Positions 25,134-38,000 of a stretch of DNA of 45,216 bases are shown here, in pieces; within the stretch, counting starts at the first letter, position 1, and every line of letters begins with the position of its first letter. The translations under genes and the position numbers were made by a program. Under the pieces are notes generated by a model that was not told the origin of the DNA, made no database searches, and saw only the letters and a program-made list of their open reading frames with translations. Source of the DNA: Pedosphaera sp. (lineage in GTDB: Bacteria; Verrucomicrobiota; Verrucomicrobiia; Limisphaerales; SXQI01); the NCBI GenBank assembly GCA_025359965.1, contig JANYDC010000106.1, forward strand, positions 1 to 45,216, written 5' to 3'.

Positions 25134-26005
25134 CTATCTTCGCCACACTTGTAAATACAGCAGGATACCGCTGCCAAGTGGCCACGCGCCAAGCAACGCT
25201 TTCTTGGCTGAAACGCCGGCAAGCGTGCTGGTTCCAGCCGACAGATTGCTATAAACCACCAAAGAAACCCCGGCGCTAAAACCGGCATTCGTGGGGCCGA
25301 AGGTTACGCCGCTGAAGATGCCGTTTTGGAGGCCGTCATTTGGATTGGCGAAGAAGCCGGCAATCGCACCGATGCCTTCCTCACCGAAGTTGGCGCTGAC
25401 AACCGTGAATGGACCTTTATAACCTGCAAAATGCGGGGTTCCCCAAACGAGGCCGCCGTAGATTGAAATCGTGAATGAGATTGGGACAGCCTGAGAACCA
25501 GCACTGATACCGGGTCCCTGGTAGCCCCAGGTGCTTAACAAGGGTCCAGGGTTACTTTCGCCCGCTGCTGGCTGATATTTTCTTTCGGTGGTGTCCAGTA
25601 TTTCAAAACCAATATTGTAACTGAACTGAGCCAGACTGCCACCAGCCGCAGCCGATGCTGCTGACAAGCCATCCGAAATCGCAGCCGCGGCTACACCTGC
25701 CAAGGCGGGTCCGAAGGTGTATGACAGCTGCTCGCCAATATTACCACCCGCGGCACCGAACAATGATCCCAAAATACCAGAAAGGTGAGCAACTCCGCTG
25801 GTGGCAACTATCCCGGCACCAAGTCCTCCGCTCGCGGCGGCAAACCTGCTCAATACGTTTCCGGAAAGTGATACTGAGAGAGAAGCACCCCAGATGGCTG
25901 CATCGGGACTATCACCATTTACAGCCAGGCCAACACCCAAAAGCGCATAACCTGCGATAAGGGCCAAAGTCCCCATGATTGCTATCGATGTCATCACTTC
26001 GCCCA
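25134..26005 (-). other. Variable C-terminal tip domain of the giant RHS protein
   Basis: The roughly 290 residues after the RHS core motif (D-P-S-G-N-F-S) match no toxin family I know. They start with a membrane-like helix (I-A-I-M-G-T-L-A-L-I-A-G-Y-A-L-L-G-V-G), then Gly/Ala-rich helices (G-I-V-A-T-S-G-V-A-H-L-S-G, L-A-G-V-A-A-A-A-I-S-D). They end in a beta-rich part (I-S-F-T-I-S-I-Y-G-G-L, F-S-A-G-V-S-L-V-V-Y) closing with Q-V-W-R-R. In RHS toxins this is the effector position. Confidence 0.6.
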
Positions 26006-29000
26006 TGCTGAAGTTGCCGCTCGGGTCTATGTGATTGACGGGGTCGTTGGCTGTGTATGTGTAGCGATGGAGGGAAACGGGATCCTCCTGGACTCCGCCG
26101 AATGAGTCGGCAGCCGTGAACCTACCATTGGCAGGATCGTATTGCCGGGCTCGCAAGTTGTACTGTCCGGTTTCCTGATCAAGGTATTCCCCACTGTAAA
26201 GCAGACGGGTTTTGTTGGAGGCGGAGATTGAATCCCCTAGGAACACACCGAACGCGTCGAAGGCATAGGAATCGACGATCACTCCATTGGCATCGGCCAA
26301 TTGGCGAGTAGAACCATGCCCGTCTTTCAGGAGGTGCAAAGTTTCTGCATCGCCATTTTCCACGTTGGTCTGGGCGAGAATCTCGTCAGCAAGGATGTAG
26401 GATCGCGTTAGGGGAGCACCAACGGCGGGAGATTCTTCCATCACTTGGGAGAAACCCGTCAAATTGAAGGAGTCTACTAGGAACACGTTGGTGGTGACAT
26501 CGGAGGACGTTCCATTGACGGTGGTTTTTGTTTCTGTCCGACTCCTGCTGCCAAGTTGACTGTAGAAGTATTTCACCAGCTCCACCGATGTGACCCCACC
26601 TGTGACGGTGGTTGTGGATGCGGTTATAAGTCGGTTTTGAAGGTCGTAGGAATAATCGACGACGCTTTCACTTGAACCGGAGGTGACTTTTTTGGTCACG
26701 CTACCATGTGCATCATACTCGTAATGTATTACTTGATCCGTTCCACCCCAAACGTTCGTGGACAAGGCTTCATAAAGTGCGGCCTCTGTAGCCAGCACTC
26801 GGAGGTCAGATGTGTTAAAGGCCATAAGTGCGGCCATGAGACTTGCCACACACCGGGGGAATAGAGCTTGCGAAGGCTTGAGGTCCAACGTCAACAGGCG
26901 CAATCGGCGGCGTCCTGCGGGGATCAAAAGAATTCCAGCCGGAATCAAAAACGCGGCTCCAAAGAAATAAGGCAGGGATTTGGCAGCATAATAGGTCCAT
27001 GCAGAAGGGAGGCTGCGCTCGACCAACGGACTGTTTGGTCCTGAGGACGCCCATATGCGTTTTTCGCCACTGGCTGCGCTCAACGAAGCAGCGGCTGTTG
27101 AGTTTGTTTCAGTCAACAAACGATCATTCGCATCGTAAGTATAGGATGTGGTCAGCGCACGATTTCCAGCGACAATTTTTCGTTGGACGCGATTCCCAGC
27201 CAGATCGTAGGAGTACTGGGCGGAGAAGCCTGAACGGTTGGTTTGCGTGAAGAAATTGGTCTCACTGGTCAGCCTTCCCGCACCATCGTAGGTGTAGAGG
27301 AATGTGTTGGTTGTGCCAAGAGCCTCATCCGATCCGGGTTTGATCTCAACAATGCCGACTTTCTTCCCTGCCAGGTCCAAGGTGTAGCTGTAGGATGCCA
27401 CCAAGTTGGACAATGCATTTTGATGCTCAAGGCCGATTAGTCGGTTGCGCAAGTCGTAATGATAATGAGTAGTGATGCCATTGGGACGTTTCGCTGATAC
27501 CCGATTGCCATAAACGTCATAAGTGTAAGAATTGGTCTCGTCCGGTGACAGGACTACACCGTTTCGCTTGGCAACGGAAACAGTTTCGAGACGTCCGAGC
27601 TGGTCGTAGCCGTAGTGAACGTCCGATTGGACTGTCCAGACCCGCGACTTCAAACCGCTCTTGTCGTCGTAGGCATAGCGGATGGTGCCTTCAGGGGAAA
27701 TAACGGCAGTCATGCGGCCCAGCGAATCATACTCAAACCGCAATGCGCCGTCCGCCCCAACCACACCAGCCTGCCGTCCAAAATCGTCGTAGGTGAACCG
27801 GTTAGTCAGGACAATTGAGGAAGCGGAGGATGACAACCTGGTCTCGACCTGCCGACCCAGTTCATCATACGCAAATTCGATGACTTGCCCATTCTCATCA
27901 ATGGTGCGAGCCACTTTACCGTAGTTGTCATATTCCTGTGAAGATACCTGACCGAGAGGCAGGGTGCGGCTAACGAAGCGATTGAACTCATCATACGAAA
28001 ACCGGGTTTTGGCACCCTTTGGGTTTGTAATGCTGCGCTGATTGCCATAAGCGTCACGAGTATACGAATAGACTGGACGGGCCAACCCATTGGTTCCCTC
28101 AGCATCAAGTACTGCTGGCAGCGTCACCTCCAAAAGGCGTCCTGCAGCATCATGAACCATATCCTTGCTCTCTCCCACCTCGTTAATAAGCGACTGCTTG
28201 CCTTTGATGTCATCAAAACTCTGCTGTGTGGAGGTTCCATCGGGATACACTATTCGAATTACACGGCCGAGTTGGTCATAGAGAAAGTTGGTTTCATTGC
28301 CCGATGGATCACGGGCCACTGTCTGATGGCCCGTAGCATCATATTTAAACTCGGAGCGCTGCTCACCCGGAAGGATGATCGCTGTTGTGTTGCCATTGGC
28401 GTCATACTCGTAACGGACGCTTGCCCCTTGCGCATTGATTTTGTTGGTCATGCGACCAAGCGCGTCGTAAGCCATCAGATTTGTGGCCAGAACCCCTCCA
28501 CTGGAAACATATCTCGAGGTTGAGAAAACGGCTCCGTTGTTGGTGTGAATGTCGATGGAAACAATCAGGTTGGAGAGAATTTGAGAGCTTAGGACACGCC
28601 CAAGCGGATCGTAAGTGTAGGACGTGCCGAACCCTATTTTTCCGGGAACCCAACCCTCAAGCTTGACGATCACCCGCCCATTGGCGTCATATACTGCCCG
28701 ACTAATTTTGCCATCAGGACCCACCGATTCGATCAGATTTCCGCGCGCGTCATAGGCGCTTTTGACGGCATTTCCCCTGGCATCCAAAGCAAGCACGGGT
28801 TTTCCCAGTTCATTAAAATAATTAGTGGCTTTCAGTCCCGTAGGCCCCTCAACGATAAAGGGACGACCAGCGGCATCATAGGTGACCGTTTGCTGAAGCA
28901 CCTTGGTTTGATTGGTGTCTTCCGGATTAGACCAGTGAAACTGAGTTGCCATTTGCTTCGTCTGATCGTTGTAAGTGTAAGTCGTCTCCACTCCTGTGGC

Positions 29001-32000
29001 AGATTTGAAGTCCGTTGTTCGTCCGGTTGAGTCGTATTGGTATTGAGTGGTGGGATTGCCGTTTATATCCAAAACCGATGTGAGGTTTCCCTTTGTGTCG
29101 TAACTGAACTCAGTCTTCAGACCGAGAGCGTTGACCATTTTGGAGAATCGCCCGGTCTTGTCGTAGTCCACTTTAGTGGTGTGCCCCATCGCATCGGTGG
29201 CTGAGGTGATGTGGCCCTTGGAATCCAAGATGGCGGCGACGCGATTGCCCAGCGCATCAGTCACCGAAGTGGGATTGCCGTCACCATCGCGTTCGATGAT
29301 GGTCTTGTTACCGAGGGCATCGGTCTCCGTTGAGATCCGCCCATTTGGGTCATAAGAGTAACTGCTTGTATTACCCAGAGCGTCGGTGATGGCAATCACG
29401 TTACCGCGCTCATCGTAGGCAAACTGGGTGGAATTGCCCAACGCATCGAATGCAGTCTCAACACGGGACGAAATGTTGTGCTCAAACGCGGCCTTGTTAC
29501 CATAGGCATCATAGGTGGCGATAAGCCTACCCGAGTCGTCAAATTCCGATCGGAGAACAGAGATGCCGCGAGGGTCAATCACCTCTGTAATCAGATGAGG
29601 GAATCGGGGGTGGGCGTAAACGTAGGTGGTGGTGCTAAACGATGGCTGCCCTGGAAGGGATGTGTCGCTTAACAGTTCTGCCTTCACCAGATTCCCTGCG
29701 GTGTCATATTCGTACTTGGCAGAAGGCGGTCCGACCGGGACTCCGTTGGTATCAAGATTATCCGATGTATAAACCTCGGTGAAGCGCTGCTGGCTGTCGC
29801 GTTTGAACAGCATCGACTTGTAAACGGTGTTGTTCGGGTCGTAGCTGATGATGTTTTGCAGTTGATAATTATCGCGAACAAACTCCGTTCGATTTCCCAA
29901 TTTATCCGTAACGCGAGAGAGATAGAAATCGCCATACGCCTTCGAATAGCTTCCGATGGAAGAGTCGCTTGCGTAGAAGTGTTCGCCTTGAGCCTGGCGA
30001 TCCAGCTGATACTGCGTGCCATCACCAGTGGTCAGGATGAATCCGGGAAAGTCAAAACCCTCCAACGACGTTTCGAGGGGCGCGGCCTGCCAATAATTAA
30101 GGCTGAAAAGTGAGATCAGAGTGGCGTCGCCCATCGGGCTAAGGGTCGCGGTTACGCCGAGCGGCGGAGTCCAGTAGGCCCGCGATTTGAAAAGTCCTGC
30201 TGAGGCGATTTGAAAACGGAAAGTAACACGGCGACCGGTATCAGGAAGGGTAAGGGTAACATCGCGCCCGCCTCCGGTCCGGAGGCTGAAAAATTCGCTG
30301 TCGTTGGATAGATCCTGAACGTCGGTCCTATCCTCGTTCATCGAGACTTCAAGGTCGGAGATGGAATAGTTCCACGAATAGCCAAATTCGGACTTGCCTG
30401 TATTCAAAGAATCGTAGGTGCGGGTCACAGCCAAGCCGATTCCTTTGATCGGCAACACGACATCGCGATGGGCAAACTTGAGTTGGCCGATCTTGAGTTC
30501 ACTGCTCAATGCGATAGTTGCTGCAGCGGTTGCGACCTTTTCACCACCCCGCACCTCGAGGAGCAATGTATAGCCACCATTTCGCACGGTTGTGAAATCA
30601 AGGGTGCCAAGGCTATTTCCTGCCGAAACTCGGCCTTCGTGCCAACCCGCTGCATTGAGCGGCTTGGGGGTGACATCGGCAACGCGATTGCCAGTGGAGT
30701 CATAGAGACCCACGCGGTAGGCGACGGCGTCGATGGCGTCGGGATCGTCGGCCGTCCCTTTCAGTTCGAAGAAGCCGGTCTCAATGCTGGTGGTGTCGGT
30801 GTCGGAGAGGTTGGCTATGGCCGCGATGGGCGGGTTGTCAGCTCCGCGCACGGTCAGGATTGGGGCAGAGTAGCCGGATTTACCAGAGGGGTCCGTGGCC
30901 AGGAAAGTGATCTGTTCCGAGGCTCGAGCACCGGCGGGATAGGTTATTGTGGCGACGCGGTTGGTGTCGATGGTGACCGTCAGCGTTTTGGCTCCCGAGA
31001 ATGTCCAAACAATCTGGTTGTCGGGATATTGGGTATCGCTGACATAGCTGTCCAGCTTCACGGTAGCGAAGGTATCCGGCTCGACGACTGTCTGGTCAGG
31101 CAACGGCTGGACGAGAGGCCCGTCGGGTGCGCCGCTAAATACGACCAGATTGTAGGACTGGGTAGCGAAGGCTCCCTTGCCGTCATCGGCTCTAACCGTT
31201 ACACGGGTGCCACCCAATTGAGTAGTGCCAGGTGTCCAAGAAATAGCGCCGCTGGAGGCGTTGATGGACATGCCGCCGGGATTCTCCAACAACGAATAGC
31301 TGATTGTGTCGCGATTCGGATCGACCGCCACGGCGGTGTAGGAGTAGGGAGCGGAAGGTACCGCCGTTCTAACCGGTTGGGAGGTGAATTGGGGAGGCAG
31401 ATTGGTAAAGGCGATGATTCCGAGCGAGTAGCTTTGGAAAGCAGAACCGCCCCTGCCATCGGCAAATACCTGCACAAAGAAGCTGCCGGTCGCGGCGGGA
31501 GTCCACTGGAGCAAACCGTTGTTGGTGTTGATTGTCATCCCGGCCGGGCCCTGGCCCAGTCGGTAAGTTAAGGACCCATTCTGAGGATCAGTGGCAATGA
31601 CCTGGTACTGGTAAAGCACACCCACCATACTTTGGAAGGTGGGCGTGGAAGTGATCGATGGGGGCAAATACACGTTGGTGTCCACGGCGCTGACCGTGAC
31701 GTTGGCCGGCAGACTGTCCTTGAGGCCGTTGTTTACCACCAACTGGATAGAGTATTGGCCTGACGCGTCAGCTTGGAAACTTGGGCTAGAGCTGTTCGTG
31801 CCAGTCAGGGTCGCACGGCTGCCAATGGGGGTGGAAAGCACGGACCACCGATAGCTGAGAGGCTTGCCTTGCGGATCCGAGGAACCGCGACCGTTCAAAG
31901 CGACCGTGTCGCCAGTGTTGACCGTCTGGTTAGGACCAGCATCGGCGATGGGAGGCTCAGAGGCGGCCAGATCGGTGATAACACTGAACACGTTGTTGGT

Positions 32001-35000
32001 CAGGGTGATTTCAACAAAAATATTAGTGCCGGTGCCTGGGTCGGCTGCAACAACGAAGACGGTGTGGTTGGTAATTTCCGGAGTTGGCCAGTTGACTGAT
32101 AAATCCTCGTACATGCCGGGGGCCAGCGGTCTTTCAGAGCGAGCCACAGCGATCAGTGTTCCGGAAAACTTGGGATTTCCATCATAGAAGGACATTGGGA
32201 CGTTGGTTCCGACGCTGACCAAGCCGCTGTTGCCAAGGCGTGCGGTGAGCCGCACGGAGCTCGGCAGGGTAGTACGATCCACCGCAAGAAGTCCGGCACT
32301 TAGGTCAATCACGGGCGGCTGATTGGTGCCCAACTCGGACCCGGAACGCATGATGTTGTTGGATTCAACATATTCGGCGACCACATTCTGGCTATCCACG
32401 AACGCGTAGAGGGGGGCGTCCTTAAACAACGAACTACCCTGGACGGTCATCTCGATCCAAGCTTCGGACGACGCAGGGAAACCGGTGGGGAATGTGCCAT
32501 AGCCGACAATGCGGTCTGCATTCGTGGAATAGTCACCATCAAAATCACCATCGACGAAAACGGAGACGGTGAACGGGACGGGTACGGGGTCAGTGCCGTT
32601 GTTGCGGATGTAAACCCGAGTTGTACCGGAAAGGGCAAGCGATGCACTGTCCACCAGCACGTTGGTCATGACCACATGCACAGGCTGAAGGTCAATTTGC
32701 GGGCCTAGCGGGACCGTGACGGCGATTACGAAGGACTGGTCGGCCGTGCCGCCGTGCTCATCAGTAGCACGCAAAACCACTGGGTTTGGCCCGACGTTGT
32801 CCGTGCCGGGCAGCCAAGTGAGTGTTCCGGTGGTCGGATCAACTGACATGGTGGCGGGGCCTTGCACCAACTGGAAGGTTGAGCTGTCGCCATCAACGCT
32901 GTCGAGGGTTGGGGTGTAGGCGTACGGTTTGGTGGCTCTCACCATCAGGGGCGGAGTGGAGGTAAATATGGGCGGCGCATTGATGGACTGGATCAGTTTC
33001 GTGGACTGACTGCGGCCTCCGCGATTGTCGCTGACTGTGAGTCTGACTACGAAATCGCCAATCTGACGGAACACATGCGTGACCAACGGGCCCGTGGTTT
33101 TGGTGCGGTCTCCGAAATCCCACTCGAAAGACATGGGATCATTCTCTGGATCAGTAGTGGCACCGGCATCAAAGGTGACAGTGCTAATGACAAAGGGAGT
33201 GTTGGTGGAGGCACTAAAGTCGACTACAGGGGGCAAGTTGGCAGCAGCCTGGGTCACCGTGAATGCATATTCGCTGCGGCCGCCGCGATTGTCGCTCACA
33301 GCAAGAATGCCCGAGAAACTGCCGAGAGTCTGATAGCTGTGTGTCGCCTTGGCTCCGGCCGAATCGGGACTGCCATCACCCCAAGTCCAAAGATAAGTGA
33401 TGGGATCGCCATCAAGATCGTGCGAGGCAGAGCCGTCCAAGCTCAGCGATTCGCCAAGTCGACGAGAGAAGGACGGACCACCCGAGACGAATGCCACAGG
33501 CGCACGGTTGGGACGTGTAATGACAGCATGGGTTTTGGCCGAGACCGTGCCACCATATCCGTCATTGACGAAGAGACTGACTAAATAATCACCAATACCA
33601 CCATAGGCATGCTGCGGATTTACCTCAGTGGAAGTTGAACCATCACCAAAATTCCAGAAGTAGCGGAGGTTTTGGTTGTCTGGATCGGAGGTGCCGACGG
33701 ACGAGAAGTCAATTGTTTGACCAGTTAGCGCCGAATACGGTCCGTTAACATTGACAACAGGAGCGTGATTGGTGGCTGGGAAAACGAAGATGCTGTAACT
33801 TAAAACGTCGCGGCCTATGTTATTGGTGACTTCGAAGGAAACAAACTGGCTGCCTACCTGCTCTTCCGTGGGCGTGTAGCGGATCAAGCCGCTCGTTGAG
33901 TTGACGGTTAGATTGGTTGGCCCTGACAACTTGGCGAAAGCCAGAATGCTGTTCTGTGGGTCGCGAGCATCAAGACTGGCTTCATACAGTTCCCCCACCT
34001 TGGCCAAACGATCGGGTGTGGAACGGAAGTGCGGAGCTTTCTCATCGAAGCTGCGCGGCGGCGAGAGTACGAAAACAGGGTCGGAGATACCGATGGGATC
34101 AGGCCTGCCGTTCACGTAGGCGTAAACACGATAATAATATTCCGTATTATAATCCGCCAAGGTGTCAAGGAAAGTGGCATAAGAACTGGGTGTGCGGCCT
34201 ACTTCGGCGAAACCGCGATCGGGTCCCGCGCCGCTGCGGACAACAACACTGGAATCACCGGCCTTGGTCCAGGTAAGCTGAATCTTGTTGCCCTTCGGGC
34301 GGGCTCGCAAATCGGGGATAAGCCGGTCATAGACAAAAACGGTGGTGAAGGCGTCGCTGGTCAGATCCTCCAGGCCCAAGCCTGGGTAGGTAAGTGAGTT
34401 CGCGTTCTTGACGCGCATGGCCACCGGATGCGGACCGGACTTGGAAAAGCCTCCGGCAATGACCGGGCGCTCGCCTAAGATAGCCTGGCTGAAGTCCAGC
34501 GGCAGCTGGTAGTCAGCCAGCCATGCCCAGGACTGGATGAAATTGCCACTATTCGCATCCACGGTGAAGGAGCCCGAACCATCGAGGTGTACATCCTGGT
34601 TGATCGCAGCAACGTAAGGACCACCGGCGTCAGCGGTCGGTGGGTAGGGCGGAATACTGGTACGCACCACCACCTGCGCGGTATCGGAAAGCTGGGGCGA
34701 ACTGTTATCCAACACCTCCAAGGCTACGGTGTTGGTGCTGAACGAGCCAAACACATTGGTCACGAGAGGGCCGGTTGCATCTGGGTGGGTGAAATCGATG
34801 CCCTTTGAGGTGTCGAACACCCAGCGGTACTCGACGATCTTGTAGCTGGGATGCTGATGGTATGAGCCCCGGGCGTCAAAGACCACCGGATACCCGACAG
34901 CGGAAGGATTGGGCGAAACATTCGCGACGGCTACCGGGCCCTGCTGGAAGAGTGAACTCGATAGAATCAAGACAGACCAAGCGGTCGCGAGCTGCGGTTC

Positions 35001-38000
35001 GACCCATTGTTGCGACGTCCAAGAGCCGTATGTGGACGGATTATTTGTGTCGGATGCTTGAAAGCCTATAGTGGTTCGGGCCAAGCCGTCCGCAGGATCG
35101 AGGAACCAATCTTTACCTGTTGCGGCGAGCGTTTTTACCGGTGCAGGGCTGGCATTGCGCAGGGCTTTGGCGGTGGAATAATGAGCATAAACATTGTGGC
35201 GGGACATAATTCCGCCCCAATTGTTGGCAATGTAATTCTCGCCAGTCTTCCAAAGCTGGTTGGTCGTGGAAACTCCGTCAAATGACGACTGAACCAAGCC
35301 GGATGGTGTCGTGGCCTCCCCTTCCCCAGGCCCAGTGTAGCCGAACCCTCTGGAATAGTTCAGCCAGACAAGATTTCGCGTTTTGACCCAATCGGGGACA
35401 ACGACCCCCCAATACTGCTCAACGGCAAACAAACCGATGGCACCCCATTGGCTGGCGGAATTATCCGGGAAATCCTTCCAACTATACCGCCATCCACCGC
35501 CCACTGCGGAATCATTGTACTGTCCGTAGGCATACATGTCCGCCATGTCCTGGGCGATGTCCTTGAAAGTGCGCCCTTTCACATTGGCAGGACCTGTCTG
35601 GGCCACGAGTTCAGGACGGCCCACTGCCACAAGCGCGTCCATCACGGGGCCGGTTTCGTAAATGGGTCGACTCGAGCCGACCGTGAGGCCAATTCCGTTT
35701 TGGTTGCTGTCCGGGTCGCCGTAGGGCTGTACCCCAATGGTTGCAGTGGCGAGTTGGGTGAATAAATGATTTACGCCTCTCTTAACGGTTTCGACATAAG
35801 GATCACGACTGGCATCATCGGTCAGCAAATGGCCGTTGATCGCAAATGCCTGAACCGCAGAAGCAGTGGCATTGGCAGTATACCCTCCGGAGGACCAGCT
35901 TCCACCCTTGTTGTTGGCATCAATATCATAGCGGTTTTGAACCTTTTGGAGATTCCACAAGCCCTCGTCGATGGCTACTTTTTCTTCAGTATCCAGCGTT
36001 TTGGGCCGAAGGATCAGAGGGTAAGTAGCGGTTAAAACCTCGCCATTGGTCAGGTACAGTCGGGCCGTGGCCGAATAAGGCGCCCCATCCGAGCCGCTGT
36101 ATGCGTGATAGGCCTCCAAGTTGAAGACTGGAGCAGCAGCCGTGACCACGTTGGTGAAGGTTCCGGAGCCATCGCCAAAATCCCAAATGTTAGTGAACGG
36201 GAGAGTCAACCCGCGAGCCACTGCCTTAACCGAAACGACCTTGCCCGAAAAACTAATGTGAGGCTGCTCAATTCCGCCAATGATGGCCCAAGGCACGGAC
36301 TGCAAAAGATTGCCTCCGGAAATAGAAACCACCAGCGAGGCAGTGGAAGTTTGGTTCGCAAAATCACGAACAGTCACTGTGTTTGTGTAGACGCCGGCCG
36401 AGGCATAGCTGTGCGATATGGCCGGGCCGAAAGAAAGTGGGGTGCCGTCGCCAAAATCCCAGGCATAACTGGCAATGCCGTGATCATCAGTCGAGCCGTA
36501 AGCGTTGAAGGGAAGCTCAAAACCAGCCAAGCCATTGGTGGATCCACTGATGACAGCCGTTGGAGGAGCTCCCGTTATAACGTTGATGGCAACGCTGGCC
36601 AAATTGGTTTGCCCGGCGTTATCGGTAACCTCAAGGGTTACCAGTCCGGGTTCTGATAGGCCAACCGTTAGTCTGCTGGCAAAGCCCGCAGAATTCACCT
36701 TAATGTCATCGAAACCAAAGACCCCGCTATGAATATCGGCACCAAAACTAAAACTGGAGTCGCTGTAGGATTGGCTCTCAAAAACTTTAACAAAAGGCGC
36801 ACCCGTTCCGGAAGGACGGATAAAGTATTTCGCGCCAGCGATGAGACTGGACTCGATGCGGACGTCATATGAATTCCCTTTGGTATAAGGCCCCACCGAA
36901 CCGCGGTCACCGCCGCGCTCATAGATCCTAATGTCGCCTTCCGCAAAATAGAAAGCGTAGATCAGGTTAGGGTATGACTCGGTTGAAAAATCTGTATTCC
37001 TGAACCCCACCATGCCGTGGTTCACCCCTGTGGCAGTGTCAACTCTGGCTTCAAAAAATGAACCGCGGGGAACTTGAGTTCCCACAGAATAAAAATAAGC
37101 GCTACCCCAGCCTGAATTACCCGTCAGCAACAACTTATCATCCTGGACAGCACGGCTAGACGCCCATTGCTGCGCGTCGATTAACTGCCCGGAAAAATCA
37201 AACAGCCTCGGCGGCAAGATCCAATGATAAGCTGCGATGCCATGATCGTCGCTCGAACCTTCCCCGTTGAATGAAACCGGTTGGGTTCCCTCAGGCTCAA
37301 GCGGACTGGCCGTGATTCTTGCAATTGGCAACTCTCCGGCCACGACGATTACTTTTTGCGTGACAGTCGTCATTTGATTGCCGTTGTCGGTAACGGCCAA
37401 AACCAATTGATATACGCCTTGGGCGGAATATTTGTGGGAGACAGCAGTCCCGGAGTCAGAACCGCCATCGCCATAACTCCAATTGTACTTGTAAATACCG
37501 GTGTCATCGGTGGAAAGGGCGGCATCCCACGAACCAAACCACAAAGTGTTGGTCGCGACATCTTCAGCCAGAAGGCGCGGTCCTTTGATAACTGGTATGG
37601 GCGGATTATTCGCCTTGACCACGACAGTGTGGGTAACCGCGTTCGTTTGAGTGGCGTTGTCGGTGACCAACAGCGTCACGACGTAGGAGCCGATGGCACT
37701 GTAAGTGGTGGTGGCCGTTGGGCTGGTGGCCGTCTGGCCGTTGCCAAAGTCCCAATAATACTTCCACAGGCCAAAATCATCGGTAGATTTCAAGCCGTTA
37801 AACGTGGCTGACCAAACGCCATTGCGGGCCGCGGACTCATCCACAACATCCGGCCCCTCAATCACTGCCACGGGCGGGTCCGCTGCGATAAAAGTGACGG
37901 TGGCGGTTTTCGGATCGGAAGCCTGGCCGGAATTGTCAACAACAACGAGGGTTACTGTCCATGGTCCCGCATTAGCCCATCCATGAGTTAAGACCGCGCC

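Noticed and set aside
26005..30490. The YD-repeat stretch as a Tc-toxin B/C subunit or a CRISPR-like repeat array.
   Set aside because: No TcB-type N-terminal domain precedes it, and the repeats are degenerate coding repeats without constant spacing at DNA level.
30468..31571. A 367-codon plus-strand open frame inside the giant gene, and many similar ones between 25 and 40 kb.
   Set aside because: They are antisense to repeat-rich, clearly coding sequence; the translations are low in structure and match nothing. Open antisense frames follow from the codon use of the giant gene.
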